Positions 35,878 through 43,981 of a DNA stretch of 64,000 bases are shown here, piece by piece (the first letter of the stretch is position 1; every line of letters begins with the position of its first letter). A model generated the notes under the pieces. The model worked only from the letters and a program-made list of their open reading frames with translations. It was not told where the DNA came from and did no database searches. The position numbers were made by a program, and so were the translations under genes. The stretch spans positions 1 to 64,000 of the forward strand of contig NZ_JACSET010000009.1 of NCBI RefSeq assembly GCF_014334325.1. The letters are read 5' to 3'. Origin of the DNA: Treponema sp. Marseille-Q4130 (GTDB taxonomy: Bacteria > Spirochaetota > Spirochaetia > Treponematales > Treponemataceae).

Positions 35878-36804
35878 TCAGCCGATGCGCCAGCGGCTGC
35901 CTGAATCTTTGGCAAAGCGCTTGGCGTTCACTTCGAGCAGGCGGCCGTCTTCTCCGAGCATCTTTACCGTCGAGGTAATCGGATTTACTTCGGTGATTTT
36001 AAAATTCGTTCCGTCGTAAAAAAGGTGAATGCCTTCCGACGGCAGATTTTTCCGCGCTTCGCTGTACCAATCGAATTCGTACGAGAGACAGCACAAAAGC
36101 CTTCCGCACTGCCCCGAAATCTTCATCGAATTGAGCGAAAGATTTTGATCCTTTGCCATGCGGATCGACACCGGCTTGATCTTATCCGAAACGGCGTGGC
36201 AGCAGTAAGAACGGCCGCAAACGCCGAGACCTCCGGTGATTCGCGCTTCGTCGCGCACACCGATTTGCCTGAGTTCTATGCGCATTTTAAATACGGAAAC
36301 CAAATCTTTGACGAGTTCGCGGAAATCGACGCGGTTATCCGAGCTGAAAAAAAACAGCGCTTTTTGCTCGGCGACGAGAAAATGCACTTGAATCAATTTC
36401 ATGTCGAGACGATGATAGGCGACTTTTTCTTTAAAGACTTTCACCGCATCGCTTTCTTTTGCTTTCAGTTCTTCCGCGCGCTTTGCATCTTCTTTCGATA
36501 CGATGCGGTCTATGTCGACGATGTCGCTCCGGCGCACGCCGCGCGGCTTTTTCGTTTCGCCGAGCACGACTGCGATATCGTGTCCGTACCGCGTCGGCAC
36601 GATGACGCGCACCCCTGCTTCGATGCCTTGCACCCCGCCCGCCGTCGCAAAAATACTTTCGCGCGAATATTCGAGTTTTAAGTGATAGAGAGGTTCGTCG
36701 GGCGTAAAGTCCGTATCTCCCTGATCGCTTTCATCCGCAGCATCTTCAAGCGCTTCGAGATTTTCTCTCTCGTCATCTATATCGTTTTCAAAAATATCGC
36801 TCAT
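35878..36804 (-). CDS. ricT: PSP1-domain protein RicT (YaaT)
   Basis: This 308-residue protein has a PSP1 C-terminal domain. An acidic N-terminal tail (residues 1-45) precedes GVRVIVPTRYGHDIAVV, then two conserved cysteine clusters GVCGRSYCC and GQCGRLLCC, which bind Fe-S clusters in the Bacillus RicAFT complex that promotes mRNA processing. RicA/RicF partners are not in the window. Two adjacent ATGs (36807, 36804) are possible; the second has better spacing from GAGG. It lies downstream of yaaR, echoing the yaaR-holB-yaaT order of Firmicutes. Confidence 0.9.
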   Translation of the reverse strand: MSDIFENDIDDERENLEALEDAADESDQGDTDFTPDEPLYHLKLEYSRESIFATAGGVQGIEAGVRVIVPTRYGHDIAVVLGETKKPRGVRRSDIVDIDRIVSKEDAKRAEELKAKESDAVKVFKEKVAYHRLDMKLIQVHFLVAEQKALFFFSSDNRVDFRELVKDLVSVFKMRIELRQIGVRDEARITGGLGVCGRSYCCHAVSDKIKPVSIRMAKDQNLSLNSMKISGQCGRLLCCLSYEFDWYSEARKNLPSEGIHLFYDGTNFKITEVNPITSTVKMLGEDGRLLEVNAKRFAKDSGSRWRIG

Positions 36805-36914
36805 CATCGCCTCTTACGCGCCTCTGCGCGTTTTTCGGTTTTAATAATCGGAAACCCGAACAAAATTACAAGTTCCGGAAATTTTCTTCGAATTTATTAA
36901 TTTTTATTTTAGCA

Positions 36915-37451
36915 TCAAGAAGCAAACACGTCTACGAGCAAACCGCGGATCTCTTCGACGCGTTTCAAAAGCAAAAATTTATCGGCTTGATTTGCAAGAA
37001 TTTCCGCCGCAAGATTGTTGAGCTTTTCGTCGATGATCCGCACTTGCACGAATATACGCTCTTTATTTGTCCGCCGATTGCGCCGCCCTTTGAGTTCTTC
37101 AATCTCGAAGCTGTACTTTACGACGTATTTCATAAGCTGACTCACCGCGCGCCGATATTCGACAAAGGCATCTTCCGACATCGAATCGATGAGCTTATCG
37201 CCGGCAGTCGTCACGCGGTCTTTCAAAAAAACGACGGCGTCTTCGACCGACATCCCCGCGATTTCAGCCGGAAGCCCCGCCGACGCAAGTTCGTTCGCTT
37301 CTTCGTTTTTTTTCAGCATCGCGGAAAAGATCCCCGCCGTTTGTCGGGTATCCGCTTTTTTCCCTTTTTTTGCTTCTTTCGCCGCTTCCCCCGAAGCCGA
37401 GGACAGCGCAGTAAAATAAAGCGCCTGCCCCAGCGGATCGACCGTGTTCAT
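36915..37451 (-). CDS. YaaR/DUF327-family protein
   Basis: This 178-residue protein has SEDAFVEYRRAVSQLMKYVVK and RTNKERIFVQVRIID, typical of DUF327 (YaaR). Function is not established. It overlaps the bactofilin gene by 4 nt. Gene neighbourhood with ricT is conserved with Bacillus yaaR-holB-yaaT, although holB is absent here, which supports a functional link. Confidence 0.8.
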   Translation of the reverse strand: MNTVDPLGQALYFTALSSASGEAAKEAKKGKKADTRQTAGIFSAMLKKNEEANELASAGLPAEIAGMSVEDAVVFLKDRVTTAGDKLIDSMSEDAFVEYRRAVSQLMKYVVKYSFEIEELKGRRNRRTNKERIFVQVRIIDEKLNNLAAEILANQADKFLLLKRVEEIRGLLVDVFAS

Positions 37452-37861
37452 GCAAACGCCGCCTTCGTACGGATGGCTTTCGCTTCGAGATACCGCTCCG
37501 ATGCCGAAAGGTATTTTGCTTCGTCTTCGATGGAAATGCAGTGTCCGTGAAAGATCACCTTTTCTTCGATCCGGACTTTTTGCGAAATGATGTCGCCGAT
37601 AACGGCAGCCGATGAAAGCAGCGTTACGCTTTCCTTTGCGATGATGTCGCCGAGCACGATGCCGCCGATGATCGCGGACTTCGCCGTAAGATTGCCGCAG
37701 AGCCGCGCACGCTCGCCGATCTGCACGTTGCCGTCGGTTTCGAGATCGCCGCGTACGTCGCCGTCCAAGCGAACGGAGCCGTTTATCCGAAGATCACCGG
37801 AAACGGCAGAACCTTCACCGATAACCGTATTGATCGAAAAGTCGTCGGAACGCAGCGCCAT
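37448..37861 (-). CDS. Bactofilin (polymer-forming cytoskeletal protein)
   Basis: This 137-residue bactofilin is a single DUF583 beta-helix with the repeating GDLRINGSVRLDGDVRGDL and GDIIAKESVTL patterns. Bactofilins polymerise without nucleotide and position cell-wall enzymes. It lies 3 nt after an M23 peptidase gene and overlaps yaaR. The M23-bactofilin pairing is common and points to a role in cell shape or peptidoglycan remodelling. Confidence 0.92.
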   Translation of the reverse strand: MALRSDDFSINTVIGEGSAVSGDLRINGSVRLDGDVRGDLETDGNVQIGERARLCGNLTAKSAIIGGIVLGDIIAKESVTLLSSAAVIGDIISQKVRIEEKVIFHGHCISIEDEAKYLSASERYLEAKAIRTKAAFA

Positions 37862-37864
37862 AAG

Positions 37865-38887
37865 TCAATTCGAAAGTTTTACGTTAATGTATTTTGCAGG
37901 GTCTACGACATCCGAACCGATGTGCACTTCGTAATGCAGATGCGGTCCCGTGGTAACGCCGGTGTTGCCGACATAGCCGATGACGTCGCGCTGAGAGACG
38001 AACTGCCCCTTCGTTACGCGCGAAGACATGAGGTGCGCGAAACGCGTATAGATGCCGTGCTTATGTTTAATAATGATGTAATTGCCGTAGCTTGCATCGT
38101 AACCGACCGTAACGACCTGCCCGCTCGCCGTCGCGATGACCGGATCGCCGGAACGGTAGGTCGAAAAATCGATGCCCTTGTGAATGTACCATTGCCCCGA
38201 AATCGGGTGCACGTTCGGACCGAAAGCCATGGAAATATGAGCGTTGACATTTTTCAGCGGCCAGATACTCGGTATCTCCGTAAAGAGCGTATTTTGATTT
38301 TCGAGCATTTTACCGATCTGCTCGACCGGCTGCACCGCATTTTCGAGGTAGGTTGCAAGCTGCTTCACGTCTTCCGTTTCGCGCATGGAACCCTTTACCG
38401 TTTCCTGCGTACCGAAAAGAGAAGAAAGATCGCTGTTTGAAAGCGAGGCGCGAGCGACGTTTGAGCTGTCCGTAATGCCGAGCAGCGCGAGCGACTGGGA
38501 CAGGGACGTTTGAAAGCGTTTTGCCGCCTGCATGAGATTCATATTTTCGTCGCGGAGTTCGTCGAGACTCGCCTGCGTCAAACGATTCTGCGATGAAAGA
38601 CGCGATATTTCGGCTCGCGAACCGATCGCTTTGCGATCAAAGTAAAAAAAAGATGCGACGATGCCGAAAACAAGCACGACGCCGAGACCGAGCGCAAAAA
38701 CGTTTGTCTGAAAATTAACAACTTTGCTTTGCGAATGCGGAACGATCATTATCGTCAGCTTGCCGTCGAGGATTTTAAATATCCGCTGCGCACCGTTTTT
38801 TATGTAAGCTAAAAAAGAAAAAAACGCGCCGCTCGTTTTCGAAGCAACTTTTTTTTCAAACTTTTTATATTTTTGCGTCCGAGCCAC
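37865..38887 (-). CDS. M23-family peptidoglycan endopeptidase
   Basis: This 340-residue membrane-anchored metallopeptidase has a basic N-terminus, a transmembrane segment (residues about 60-85), a coiled coil (residues about 90-145), then a LytM/M23 domain with zinc ligands in HKGIDFS and HLHYEVH. It cuts peptide cross-bridges in periplasmic peptidoglycan. The start is GTG at 38887 with GGAG/GAGG before it. First gene of the M23-bactofilin-yaaR block; bactofilin probably localises it. Confidence 0.93.
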   Translation of the reverse strand: MARTQKYKKFEKKVASKTSGAFFSFLAYIKNGAQRIFKILDGKLTIMIVPHSQSKVVNFQTNVFALGLGVVLVFGIVASFFYFDRKAIGSRAEISRLSSQNRLTQASLDELRDENMNLMQAAKRFQTSLSQSLALLGITDSSNVARASLSNSDLSSLFGTQETVKGSMRETEDVKQLATYLENAVQPVEQIGKMLENQNTLFTEIPSIWPLKNVNAHISMAFGPNVHPISGQWYIHKGIDFSTYRSGDPVIATASGQVVTVGYDASYGNYIIIKHKHGIYTRFAHLMSSRVTKGQFVSQRDVIGYVGNTGVTTGPHLHYEVHIGSDVVDPAKYINVKLSN

Positions 38888-39005
38888 AACCTCGCTCCTG
38901 TTTTATCCGAAATAGCCCCGCTGCCGAAACGCGGTCTTAACGGTGTATTGTAGCACATTCCGCGCCTGTATGTCAAATAGTAAAAATCTCCAATTCCAGT
39001 GCAAA

Positions 39006-39034
39006 TTGCAATATTATCACAATTATGCTAAATT
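39006..39034 (+). promoter_or_regulatory. Promoter of the toxin-antitoxin operon
   Basis: TTGCAA (39006-39011), a 17-nt spacer and TAAATT (39029-39034). AATTG/CAATT arms inside it may be the antitoxin operator. Confidence 0.5.
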
Positions 39035-39060
39035 ACATCGAGGAACAAAGAGAGGCTTTT

Positions 39061-39327
39061 ATGAAAACAATACGACCCGTTTCCGACTTGCGCAACAATT
39101 TTGCCGATATTTCAAAAACCGTACACCAAACGCGGCAACCGGTATTTTTGACAAAAAACGGTTACGGCGATATGGTTGTCATGAGTATGGAAGCGTTCGA
39201 AGATATGCAGTTTGAAAGCGAAATCTACTGCAAATTGCAGGACGCGGAAAAGCAGGCCGATCTAACCGGAAATCGTTTTTCTTCTAAAGAAGTTCTTAAA
39301 GAGCTCCAAAAGATAACTGCGGAATGA
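39061..39327 (+). CDS. Type II antitoxin, Phd/YefM family
   Basis: This 88-residue antitoxin begins MKTIRPVSDLRNNFADISK and has FLTKNGYGDMVVMSMEAFE, the Phd/YefM DNA-binding fold. The C-terminal tail (SSKEVLKELQKI) would wrap the toxin. GAGAGG precedes the ATG at 39061; the in-frame ATG at 39025 overlaps the promoter. It overlaps the toxin gene by 4 nt (ATGA). Confidence 0.9.
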   Translation: MKTIRPVSDLRNNFADISKTVHQTRQPVFLTKNGYGDMVVMSMEAFEDMQFESEIYCKLQDAEKQADLTGNRFSSKEVLKELQKITAE

Positions 39328-39644
39328 AATACGCAATCGAATATCTGCCGGCGGCACTGGAGGATTTAAAAGAGATCGTCCGCTATATCGCGCGTACATT
39401 GCAAAATCCGAAAGCGGCCGAAAATTTGGCGCATGAAATTATTAAAAAAGTCGACTTGCTTGCCGACTTTCCCTATTCGGCACCGCGCTATACGCCGATA
39501 AAACCCCTCGAATACGAATACCGCAAATTATTGGTAAAAAATTACTTTGCGTTTTATCGCATAGATGAAATGAAAAAAACGATAACCGTTGTTCGCATTA
39601 TCTATGCAAAGCGGAATACCGCTTTGCTGCACGAAAAGGCATAA
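39324..39644 (+). CDS. Type II toxin, RelE/ParE family
   Basis: This 106-residue toxin has the RelE/ParE fold: YAIEYLPAALEDLKEIVRYIA, then AENLAHEIIKKVDLLADFP, YRKLLVKNYFAFYRID and VVRIIYAKRN. It is likely an mRNA interferase or gyrase inhibitor; ParE-like by length and pattern. Paired with the upstream Phd-type antitoxin. Confidence 0.9.
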   Translation: MKYAIEYLPAALEDLKEIVRYIARTLQNPKAAENLAHEIIKKVDLLADFPYSAPRYTPIKPLEYEYRKLLVKNYFAFYRIDEMKKTITVVRIIYAKRNTALLHEKA

Positions 39645-39768
39645 ACCGTATCCCATTTTCTGCAAGCATTTTTTGCGCTTTCTCTCGCTTTCCGTATGCT
39701 TTGATTTTATACGCGATAAACGCGTGCGAATTTTTCCGTTTCGCAGTATACTGGAACAGCAAGGAAAG

Positions 39769-39794
39769 CGTCCAAAAACCGAAGTTTTTGGACG
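39769..39794. repeat. Perfect 11-bp hairpin between toxin and merR genes
   Basis: CGTCCAAAAAC pairs with GTTTTTGGACG across a CGAA loop (39769-39794), followed by GCTCACC. It belongs to the same loose family as the hairpins at 85-125, 42013-42051 and 46377-46414. It could end toxin-antitoxin transcription. No gene was seen in 39645-39872. Confidence 0.55.
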
Positions 39795-39872
39795 GCTCAC
39801 CCCTATTGTTTTGACGGCTCGTCGCATACCGCTTTACCGAAGAATTGTACAAAATTTTTACGGGAGACAAGT

Positions 39873-40709
39873 ATGGAAAACTATTTGACGATCGGGCAAA
39901 TGGCAAAGCTCAACCGCATTTCCGAACAAACGCTGCGCCTGTACGAAAAAAAAGGACTTTTGCCGCCTGCGGCGAAAGACGAATCGACCGGCTACCGCTT
40001 TTACGACATACGCCAAAGCGCCGTTTTGGATATGATCCGCTATATGAAAGCGCTCGGCATGAATCTCAAAGAAATTAAAATGCAGCTCGATGAAAGCGAT
40101 ACGTACTATATACATGAAATTCTTTTGCAACGACAAAATCAAATCGACAAAGCCATCGCGGACTTAAAATGCCGGCGCAGAGCCGTCCAGCGTACGATCG
40201 AAAGTTTCGAACGCTACCGCTGCGCACCGCCGGACGGTACGATCATCCTCGAGTATATCGGCAAACGCTTTTTGTACTGTACCGATTCGGGCATCAACGT
40301 GTACGATCACGATTTGGGCACATACGAAAAAATGCTGCGAGATTTGAAAAACAAATTGGAAACGCATTGCCTGCCGCAAACGTATTTTTACAACGCCGGC
40401 ACTATTTTGCGCAAAGAAAACCTTGTGAAAAAAAATTTTTATTCTACCGAAGCATTCGTCTTTGTCGATCGGCAATTTGTTCCTGAGGATCTCATCACCG
40501 TTTTGTATCCGAGCATGTATCTGTGCATTTACTGCGATAATTTTTATAAAGAAAAAGAGTATATCGGCCGGCTGCTTGCCGAAATACGCAAACGCCGTTA
40601 CGTTATCGCGGGCGATTATCTGTGCGAAGAAATTTCGGACATCGCGATGGCGTGGAAAAGCGAACGCGATCTCTTTTTACGTTTGCAAATTCCGATCACT
40701 TTCAAATAG
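39873..40709 (+). CDS. MerR-family transcriptional regulator
   Basis: This 278-residue activator has an N-terminal MerR helix-turn-helix (YLTIGQMAKLNRISEQTLRL, YRFYDIRQ), a long dimerisation helix (residues about 80-120), and a GyrI-like effector-binding C-terminal half (residues about 125-278), as in BmrR/TipA-type multidrug sensors. GGGAG precedes the ATG. A terminator follows at 40816-40855, and then a promoter with a 19-bp spacer (40857-40887) which is the expected target of this protein. Confidence 0.88.
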   Translation: MENYLTIGQMAKLNRISEQTLRLYEKKGLLPPAAKDESTGYRFYDIRQSAVLDMIRYMKALGMNLKEIKMQLDESDTYYIHEILLQRQNQIDKAIADLKCRRRAVQRTIESFERYRCAPPDGTIILEYIGKRFLYCTDSGINVYDHDLGTYEKMLRDLKNKLETHCLPQTYFYNAGTILRKENLVKKNFYSTEAFVFVDRQFVPEDLITVLYPSMYLCIYCDNFYKEKEYIGRLLAEIRKRRYVIAGDYLCEEISDIAMAWKSERDLFLRLQIPITFK

Positions 40710-40815
40710 ACGGCGGTGTAAACATATCGGGGCACCTCGAAAAACTGAATTTTTTAGAGGCGTCAGCGTCAATTGATAAAAACGTATACAACCGGTTTCC
40801 GACGCATACAATAAT

Positions 40816-40855
40816 TTTACCGATATTTCAATACTGAACGCATCGGTAAATTTTT
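40816..40855 (+). terminator. Rho-independent terminator of merR
   Basis: TTTACCGAT (40816-40824) pairs with ATCGGTAAA (40842-40850), followed by TTTTT. Confidence 0.7.
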
Positions 40856-40856
40856 C

Positions 40857-40887
40857 TTGACCTTATACCAAGTATAAACTTTACAAT
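40857..40887 (+). promoter_or_regulatory. MerR-type promoter with 19-bp spacer and operator
   Basis: TTGACC (40857-40862) and TACAAT (40882-40887) are separated by 19 bp, longer than the 17 bp of the other promoters here. The spacer contains the perfect palindrome TTATAC-CAA-GTATAA (40863-40877). This is the classic arrangement of promoters that MerR proteins activate by DNA distortion. Confidence 0.75.
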
Positions 40888-40964
40888 ACTATCCGATGGG
40901 CGGCGCCATGTACAAAGAGCCGAAGATCGATTCTGCGACAGTCCGCCGTCCGCAAGGAGGTAGT

Positions 40965-41999
40965 ATGGGTCAACAAAAAATTCGTGTCGTACAGTACGGA
41001 TGCGGCAAAATGAGCAAGTGGACGCTGCGCTACTTGTATGAAAGCGGCGCTGAAATCGTAGGTGCTATCGACGTCAATCCCGCCGTCGTCGGAAAAGACG
41101 TAGGCGAATACGCGGGCTTGGGATTTCCGATCGGGGTGGTTATCAGCGACAATGCCGACAAAGTGCTCGACGAATGCGACGCCGACATCGCCGTTATGAC
41201 GCTGTTCAGCTTTATGCGCGATATGTATCCGCACATGGAAAAATGCGCAAAACGCGGCATAAACGTCATTACAACCTGTGAAGAAGCGATTTATCCGTGG
41301 ACGACCGCTTCCGCAATCACCAATAAGCTCGATAAACTGGCAAAAGAAAACGGCTGTACGATAGTCGGAGCGGGTATGCAGGACATTTATTGGATAAACA
41401 TGATCGCCTGTGTTGCAGGCGGCGTTCATACAATCAAAAAGATCGAAGGCGCCGTAAGCTATAACGTGGAAGATTACGGTCTTGCCCTCGCAAAAGCGCA
41501 CGGGGTCGGATTGACGACCGACGAATTCGAAGCACAGATAGCGCATCCTGAAACGCTTGAGCCGTCGTACGTATGGAATTCGAACGAATGTCTGTGCAAT
41601 AAAATGGGCTGGACGATCAAATCGCAGTCGCAAAAATGTGTGCCGTATTTTTACGATACCGATCTGTATTCCGATACGCTCGGAAAGACGATCCCGAAAG
41701 GTAACTGCATCGGCATGAGTGCAGTCGTAACGACGGAAACTTTCCAAGGCCCGATCATCGAAACGCAGTGCATCGGCAAAGTGTACGGAAAAGACGACGG
41801 CGATATGTGCGACTGGAAAATACTCGGCGAACCGGACACGACGTTCTTTGTCAAAAAACCTGCGACGGTCGAACACACGTGCGCTACGATCGTAAACAGA
41901 ATTCCGAGCGTGCTTGAAGCGCCGCCCGGCTACGTGACGGCAGATCTGCTGCGTCCGCTTGAATATCTGTCATACCCGATGCATTGGTATGTCAGATAG
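40965..41999 (+). CDS. DapB-like NAD(P)-dependent dehydrogenase
   Basis: This 344-residue Rossmann-fold oxidoreductase has [17 protein letters not shown], a G-x-G-x-x-x-type NAD(P) site, then [17 protein letters not shown]. Overall it resembles the 'NADPH-dependent amine dehydrogenase' group that includes 2,4-diaminopentanoate dehydrogenase of the ornithine pathway. No other ornithine-degradation gene is near, so substrate remains open. The ATG at 40965 has AGGAGG; a frame to 40896 is longer but unsupported. Its promoter suggests induction by the MerR-bound ligand, which may be its substrate. Confidence 0.65.
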   Translation: MGQQKIRVVQYGCGKMSKWTLRYLYESGAEIVGAIDVNPAVVGKDVGEYAGLGFPIGVVISDNADKVLDECDADIAVMTLFSFMRDMYPHMEKCAKRGINVITTCEEAIYPWTTASAITNKLDKLAKENGCTIVGAGMQDIYWINMIACVAGGVHTIKKIEGAVSYNVEDYGLALAKAHGVGLTTDEFEAQIAHPETLEPSYVWNSNECLCNKMGWTIKSQSQKCVPYFYDTDLYSDTLGKTIPKGNCIGMSAVVTTETFQGPIIETQCIGKVYGKDDGDMCDWKILGEPDTTFFVKKPATVEHTCATIVNRIPSVLEAPPGYVTADLLRPLEYLSYPMHWYVR

Positions 42000-42012
42000 G
42001 TCGATAGGTGCA

Positions 42013-42057
42013 GGGGCCGTCGAAAAAGTAACCGACTTTTGAGACGGCTCCGAGTTT
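42013..42057 (+). terminator. Terminator after the DapB-like gene (GGCTGTC-family hairpin)
   Basis: GGGCCGTC and GACGGCTC form the outer stem, AAAGT/ACTTT the inner one, followed by GAGTTTTTTG. The inner sequence AAAAGTCGGTTACTTT (minus strand) recurs at 46377-46414, so this is also a member of a dispersed repeat family. Confidence 0.7.
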
Positions 42058-42085
42058 TTTGAGTTTACGGTATGACGTCCCTTAT

Positions 42086-42220
42086 AATGCGGCATTGCAG
42101 AAAATGTCAATTTTCGAAAAAGCTGCATTCGTGCGCGAAAGCGTACACGTATATCCGCGAGTTTTCGATGAGAAAACTCGAAATTAAACGAGACGCGCTA
42201 TTTCAGCGTTTCGTTTAAAC
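42086..42220 (+). repeat. 135-bp multi-hairpin repeat, copy 1
   Basis: Starts AATGCGGCATTGCAGAAAAT and ends in AAACGAGACGC-GCTATTTCA-GCGTTTCGTTT. It contains four successive hairpins, including GTGCGC-GAAA-GCGTAC and CGAGTTTTC/GAAAACTCG. The 135-bp copy 3 at 45303-45437 is nearly collinear; copy 2 (45142-45293) and a partial minus-strand copy (61607-61682) are more diverged. It fills most of the gap before the pflX-like gene. Confidence 0.8.
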
Positions 42221-42296
42221 GTTCGGCAAAAACGGCACCGATGCAACAAGCGAAACCGGATGCAGCGCAGCCGCATGAAAAAACATACGCGCCGTG

Positions 42297-43406
42297 CTAC
42301 ACTGCAAAACCCGTTTTCCAATGCCACACGGGTTTTGCGAGCGCGTTTGAAAAGGGCTGCGTACGATTGAAATCGGGGAGCCAGCTCGTATCGTCGGAAA
42401 GTTCCTGATAAAAAAGGTATTCGAAACCGTGAGCGTCGATGAGGTCGCGGATGTCCGCGTCTTCGGCCGGACTCACGAGACGGTTTTCGATCGCCGACAG
42501 GGCGTCCAGCCGCTTTGCACGCACGCTTTCGCTTTCTTCAAAGGGTACGGGCGTGTATTGCGACATGAGCGAAACGAGCGCTTTGCCGTCGGCATAACGC
42601 TTGAGCCATGCAAGCACATCCGCCGTTTCGGAAAAGCGTCCGGGCAAAAAGAGGTGGCGCACGATGACGCCGCGCTCGATCTTTTCTTTTTCGTTTCCGT
42701 CTTTTGTCTTTTGCACGAGAGAAAGCGGAAAACGCTCGATCATCCATCGGACGGCGCGAGCGGCAGCTTCGGGGTAATTTTCGGCACCGAAGAGATGCTT
42801 TGCAAGTTCGGGTGAAAGCGTTTTCAGATCGGGCAGCCATACGGACACGAGGTCTTCGAGCATTTCGAGCGTTTCGACCGATTCGTATGCCGACGAATTC
42901 CAGCAAAACGGAATCGACAGGCCGTCTTCGCGCGCAGTTTTCAAATACGAAGCGATGAGCGGGATCGCGTGGCTTCCGGTAACGAGGTTTATGTTTTCAG
43001 CGCCCGCATCTTCGAGCGTCCGGCAGATTTTAATAAATTCGGTTCTGTCGACGGCGCGCCCCATGCCGTTTTGCGAAATCTGATAATTTTGGCAAAAAGC
43101 GCAGCGGAGCGTACAGCCCGTAAAAAAAATCGTACCGCTTCCGCCGAACACGGTAACAGGCGGCTCTTCGCCGAAGTGCAGACACGCGGACGCGATGCGG
43201 AGGGCATCTCCTTCGCCGCACAATCCGCGTGCGGCTTTTCTGTCGACTGCGCATTTTCTGGGACACTGCACGCACGGAGCATACGCGCTTACGCCCGATT
43301 GTAAGGGCGGCGGAACGCCGTTGCGGAGCGAAGCGGAGCAATGAAGCGAAGCGGAACCCTGCAAAGCGGGTTCTTCGATCCGCTCCGTCCGAAAAGGCAA
43401 TGACAT
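42297..43406 (-). CDS. PflX-type radical SAM protein
   Basis: This 369-residue protein is of the COG1313/PflX group related to pyruvate formate-lyase activating enzyme. The N-terminal cysteines CVQCPRKC and GLCGEG precede the radical-SAM motif CTLRCAFC (CX3CX2C), then QNYQISQ. The target is unknown. The ATG at 43406 lies 4 nt after the stop of an upstream hypothetical gene. Longer open frame to 43775 overlaps that gene. The codons for about residues 13-37 come from a copy of a dispersed DNA repeat (43296-43370), giving the odd GSASLHCSASLRNG segment. Confidence 0.85.
   Translation of the reverse strand: MSLPFRTERIEEPALQGSASLHCSASLRNGVPPPLQSGVSAYAPCVQCPRKCAVDRKAARGLCGEGDALRIASACLHFGEEPPVTVFGGSGTIFFTGCTLRCAFCQNYQISQNGMGRAVDRTEFIKICRTLEDAGAENINLVTGSHAIPLIASYLKTAREDGLSIPFCWNSSAYESVETLEMLEDLVSVWLPDLKTLSPELAKHLFGAENYPEAAARAVRWMIERFPLSLVQKTKDGNEKEKIERGVIVRHLFLPGRFSETADVLAWLKRYADGKALVSLMSQYTPVPFEESESVRAKRLDALSAIENRLVSPAEDADIRDLIDAHGFEYLFYQELSDDTSWLPDFNRTQPFSNALAKPVWHWKTGFAV
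43296..43370 (+). repeat. Third, shorter relative of the 124-bp element, inside a gene
   Basis: GATTGTAAGGGC, then AGCAATGAAGC and GCGGAACCCTGCAAAGCGGG follow the order of GATTGGAGGGGC, AGGAATGAAGC and GCGGAACCCCG-AAAGC in the elements at 8621-8744 and 17179-17302. It lacks the terminal hairpin. It lies antisense within the start of the radical SAM gene. Confidence 0.5.
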
Positions 43407-43410
43407 AGGG

Positions 43411-43812
43411 CTACACCGCTTTTTGCTCGACGAGAGAAGCCATGAGTGACGAAAGCGATTCGATCGGAAGCGTTTCGGCTTCATCCTGCACGAGAGAGGC
43501 AAGATTTTTCCAATCGCCGGGAGAGAGGCTTGTCGTGTCGCCTTCCCCGCACAAAAACGAAAGCATCGCGGCAAGTTTTTCGGCGTGTTCCCTTGTCGGC
43601 TCGTTTTCGATATCGGACGACGAGTCGATGTATTCGCTAAGCCAATAGTCACCGACCGAGCGGGGAAGATCGCCGAGACCGCGGATCGCGTTTTCGAGGG
43701 AGCGCGCAATTTTTTCGCACGTTTTTTTCGCATCATAGCGGGCACCGTTTTCCGCCCGTTCGCGCTTGACCGCACGCATGATATCGCTCAGGAATTTTTC
43801 CGTATAGGTCAT
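43411..43812 (-). CDS. Hypothetical cytosolic protein
   Basis: This 133-residue, acidic, mostly helical protein has no recognised family and no signal peptide or membrane helix. The ATG at 43812 is preferred over 43866 because a promoter's -10 box ends 8 nt before it. It precedes the radical SAM gene by 4 nt and so is likely co-expressed; it could be a partner or substrate of that enzyme, but nothing in the sequence shows this. Confidence 0.6.
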   Translation of the reverse strand: MTYTEKFLSDIMRAVKRERAENGARYDAKKTCEKIARSLENAIRGLGDLPRSVGDYWLSEYIDSSSDIENEPTREHAEKLAAMLSFLCGEGDTTSLSPGDWKNLASLVQDEAETLPIESLSSLMASLVEQKAV

Positions 43813-43820
43813 AGACTCAC

Positions 43821-43849
43821 GGTATACCGCGAATGCCGATTTTTGTAAA
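43821..43849 (-). promoter_or_regulatory. Near-leaderless promoter of the hypothetical-pflX operon
   Basis: On the minus strand TTTACA (43849-43844), a 17-nt spacer and TATACC (43826-43821), then 8 nt to the ATG at 43812. Confidence 0.45.
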
Positions 43850-43946
43850 TTACCCGACGGATGCACGGGGAGTTTTTAATGTAACGGCTTACGACTCTAC
43901 GCTTTCGGCGAGAACTTCGTTGCCGCCCGGAGTGCGGATTTTCTCC

Positions 43947-43975
43947 TTGACAAGAAGTCAATCTCGTCATACACT
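43947..43975 (+). promoter_or_regulatory. Leaderless-type promoter of ptsN
   Basis: A perfect TTGACA (43947-43952), a 17-nt spacer, TACACT (43970-43975), then 6 nt to the ATG at 43982. No ribosome-binding site. Confidence 0.65.
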
Positions 43976-43981
43976 GTCGGT

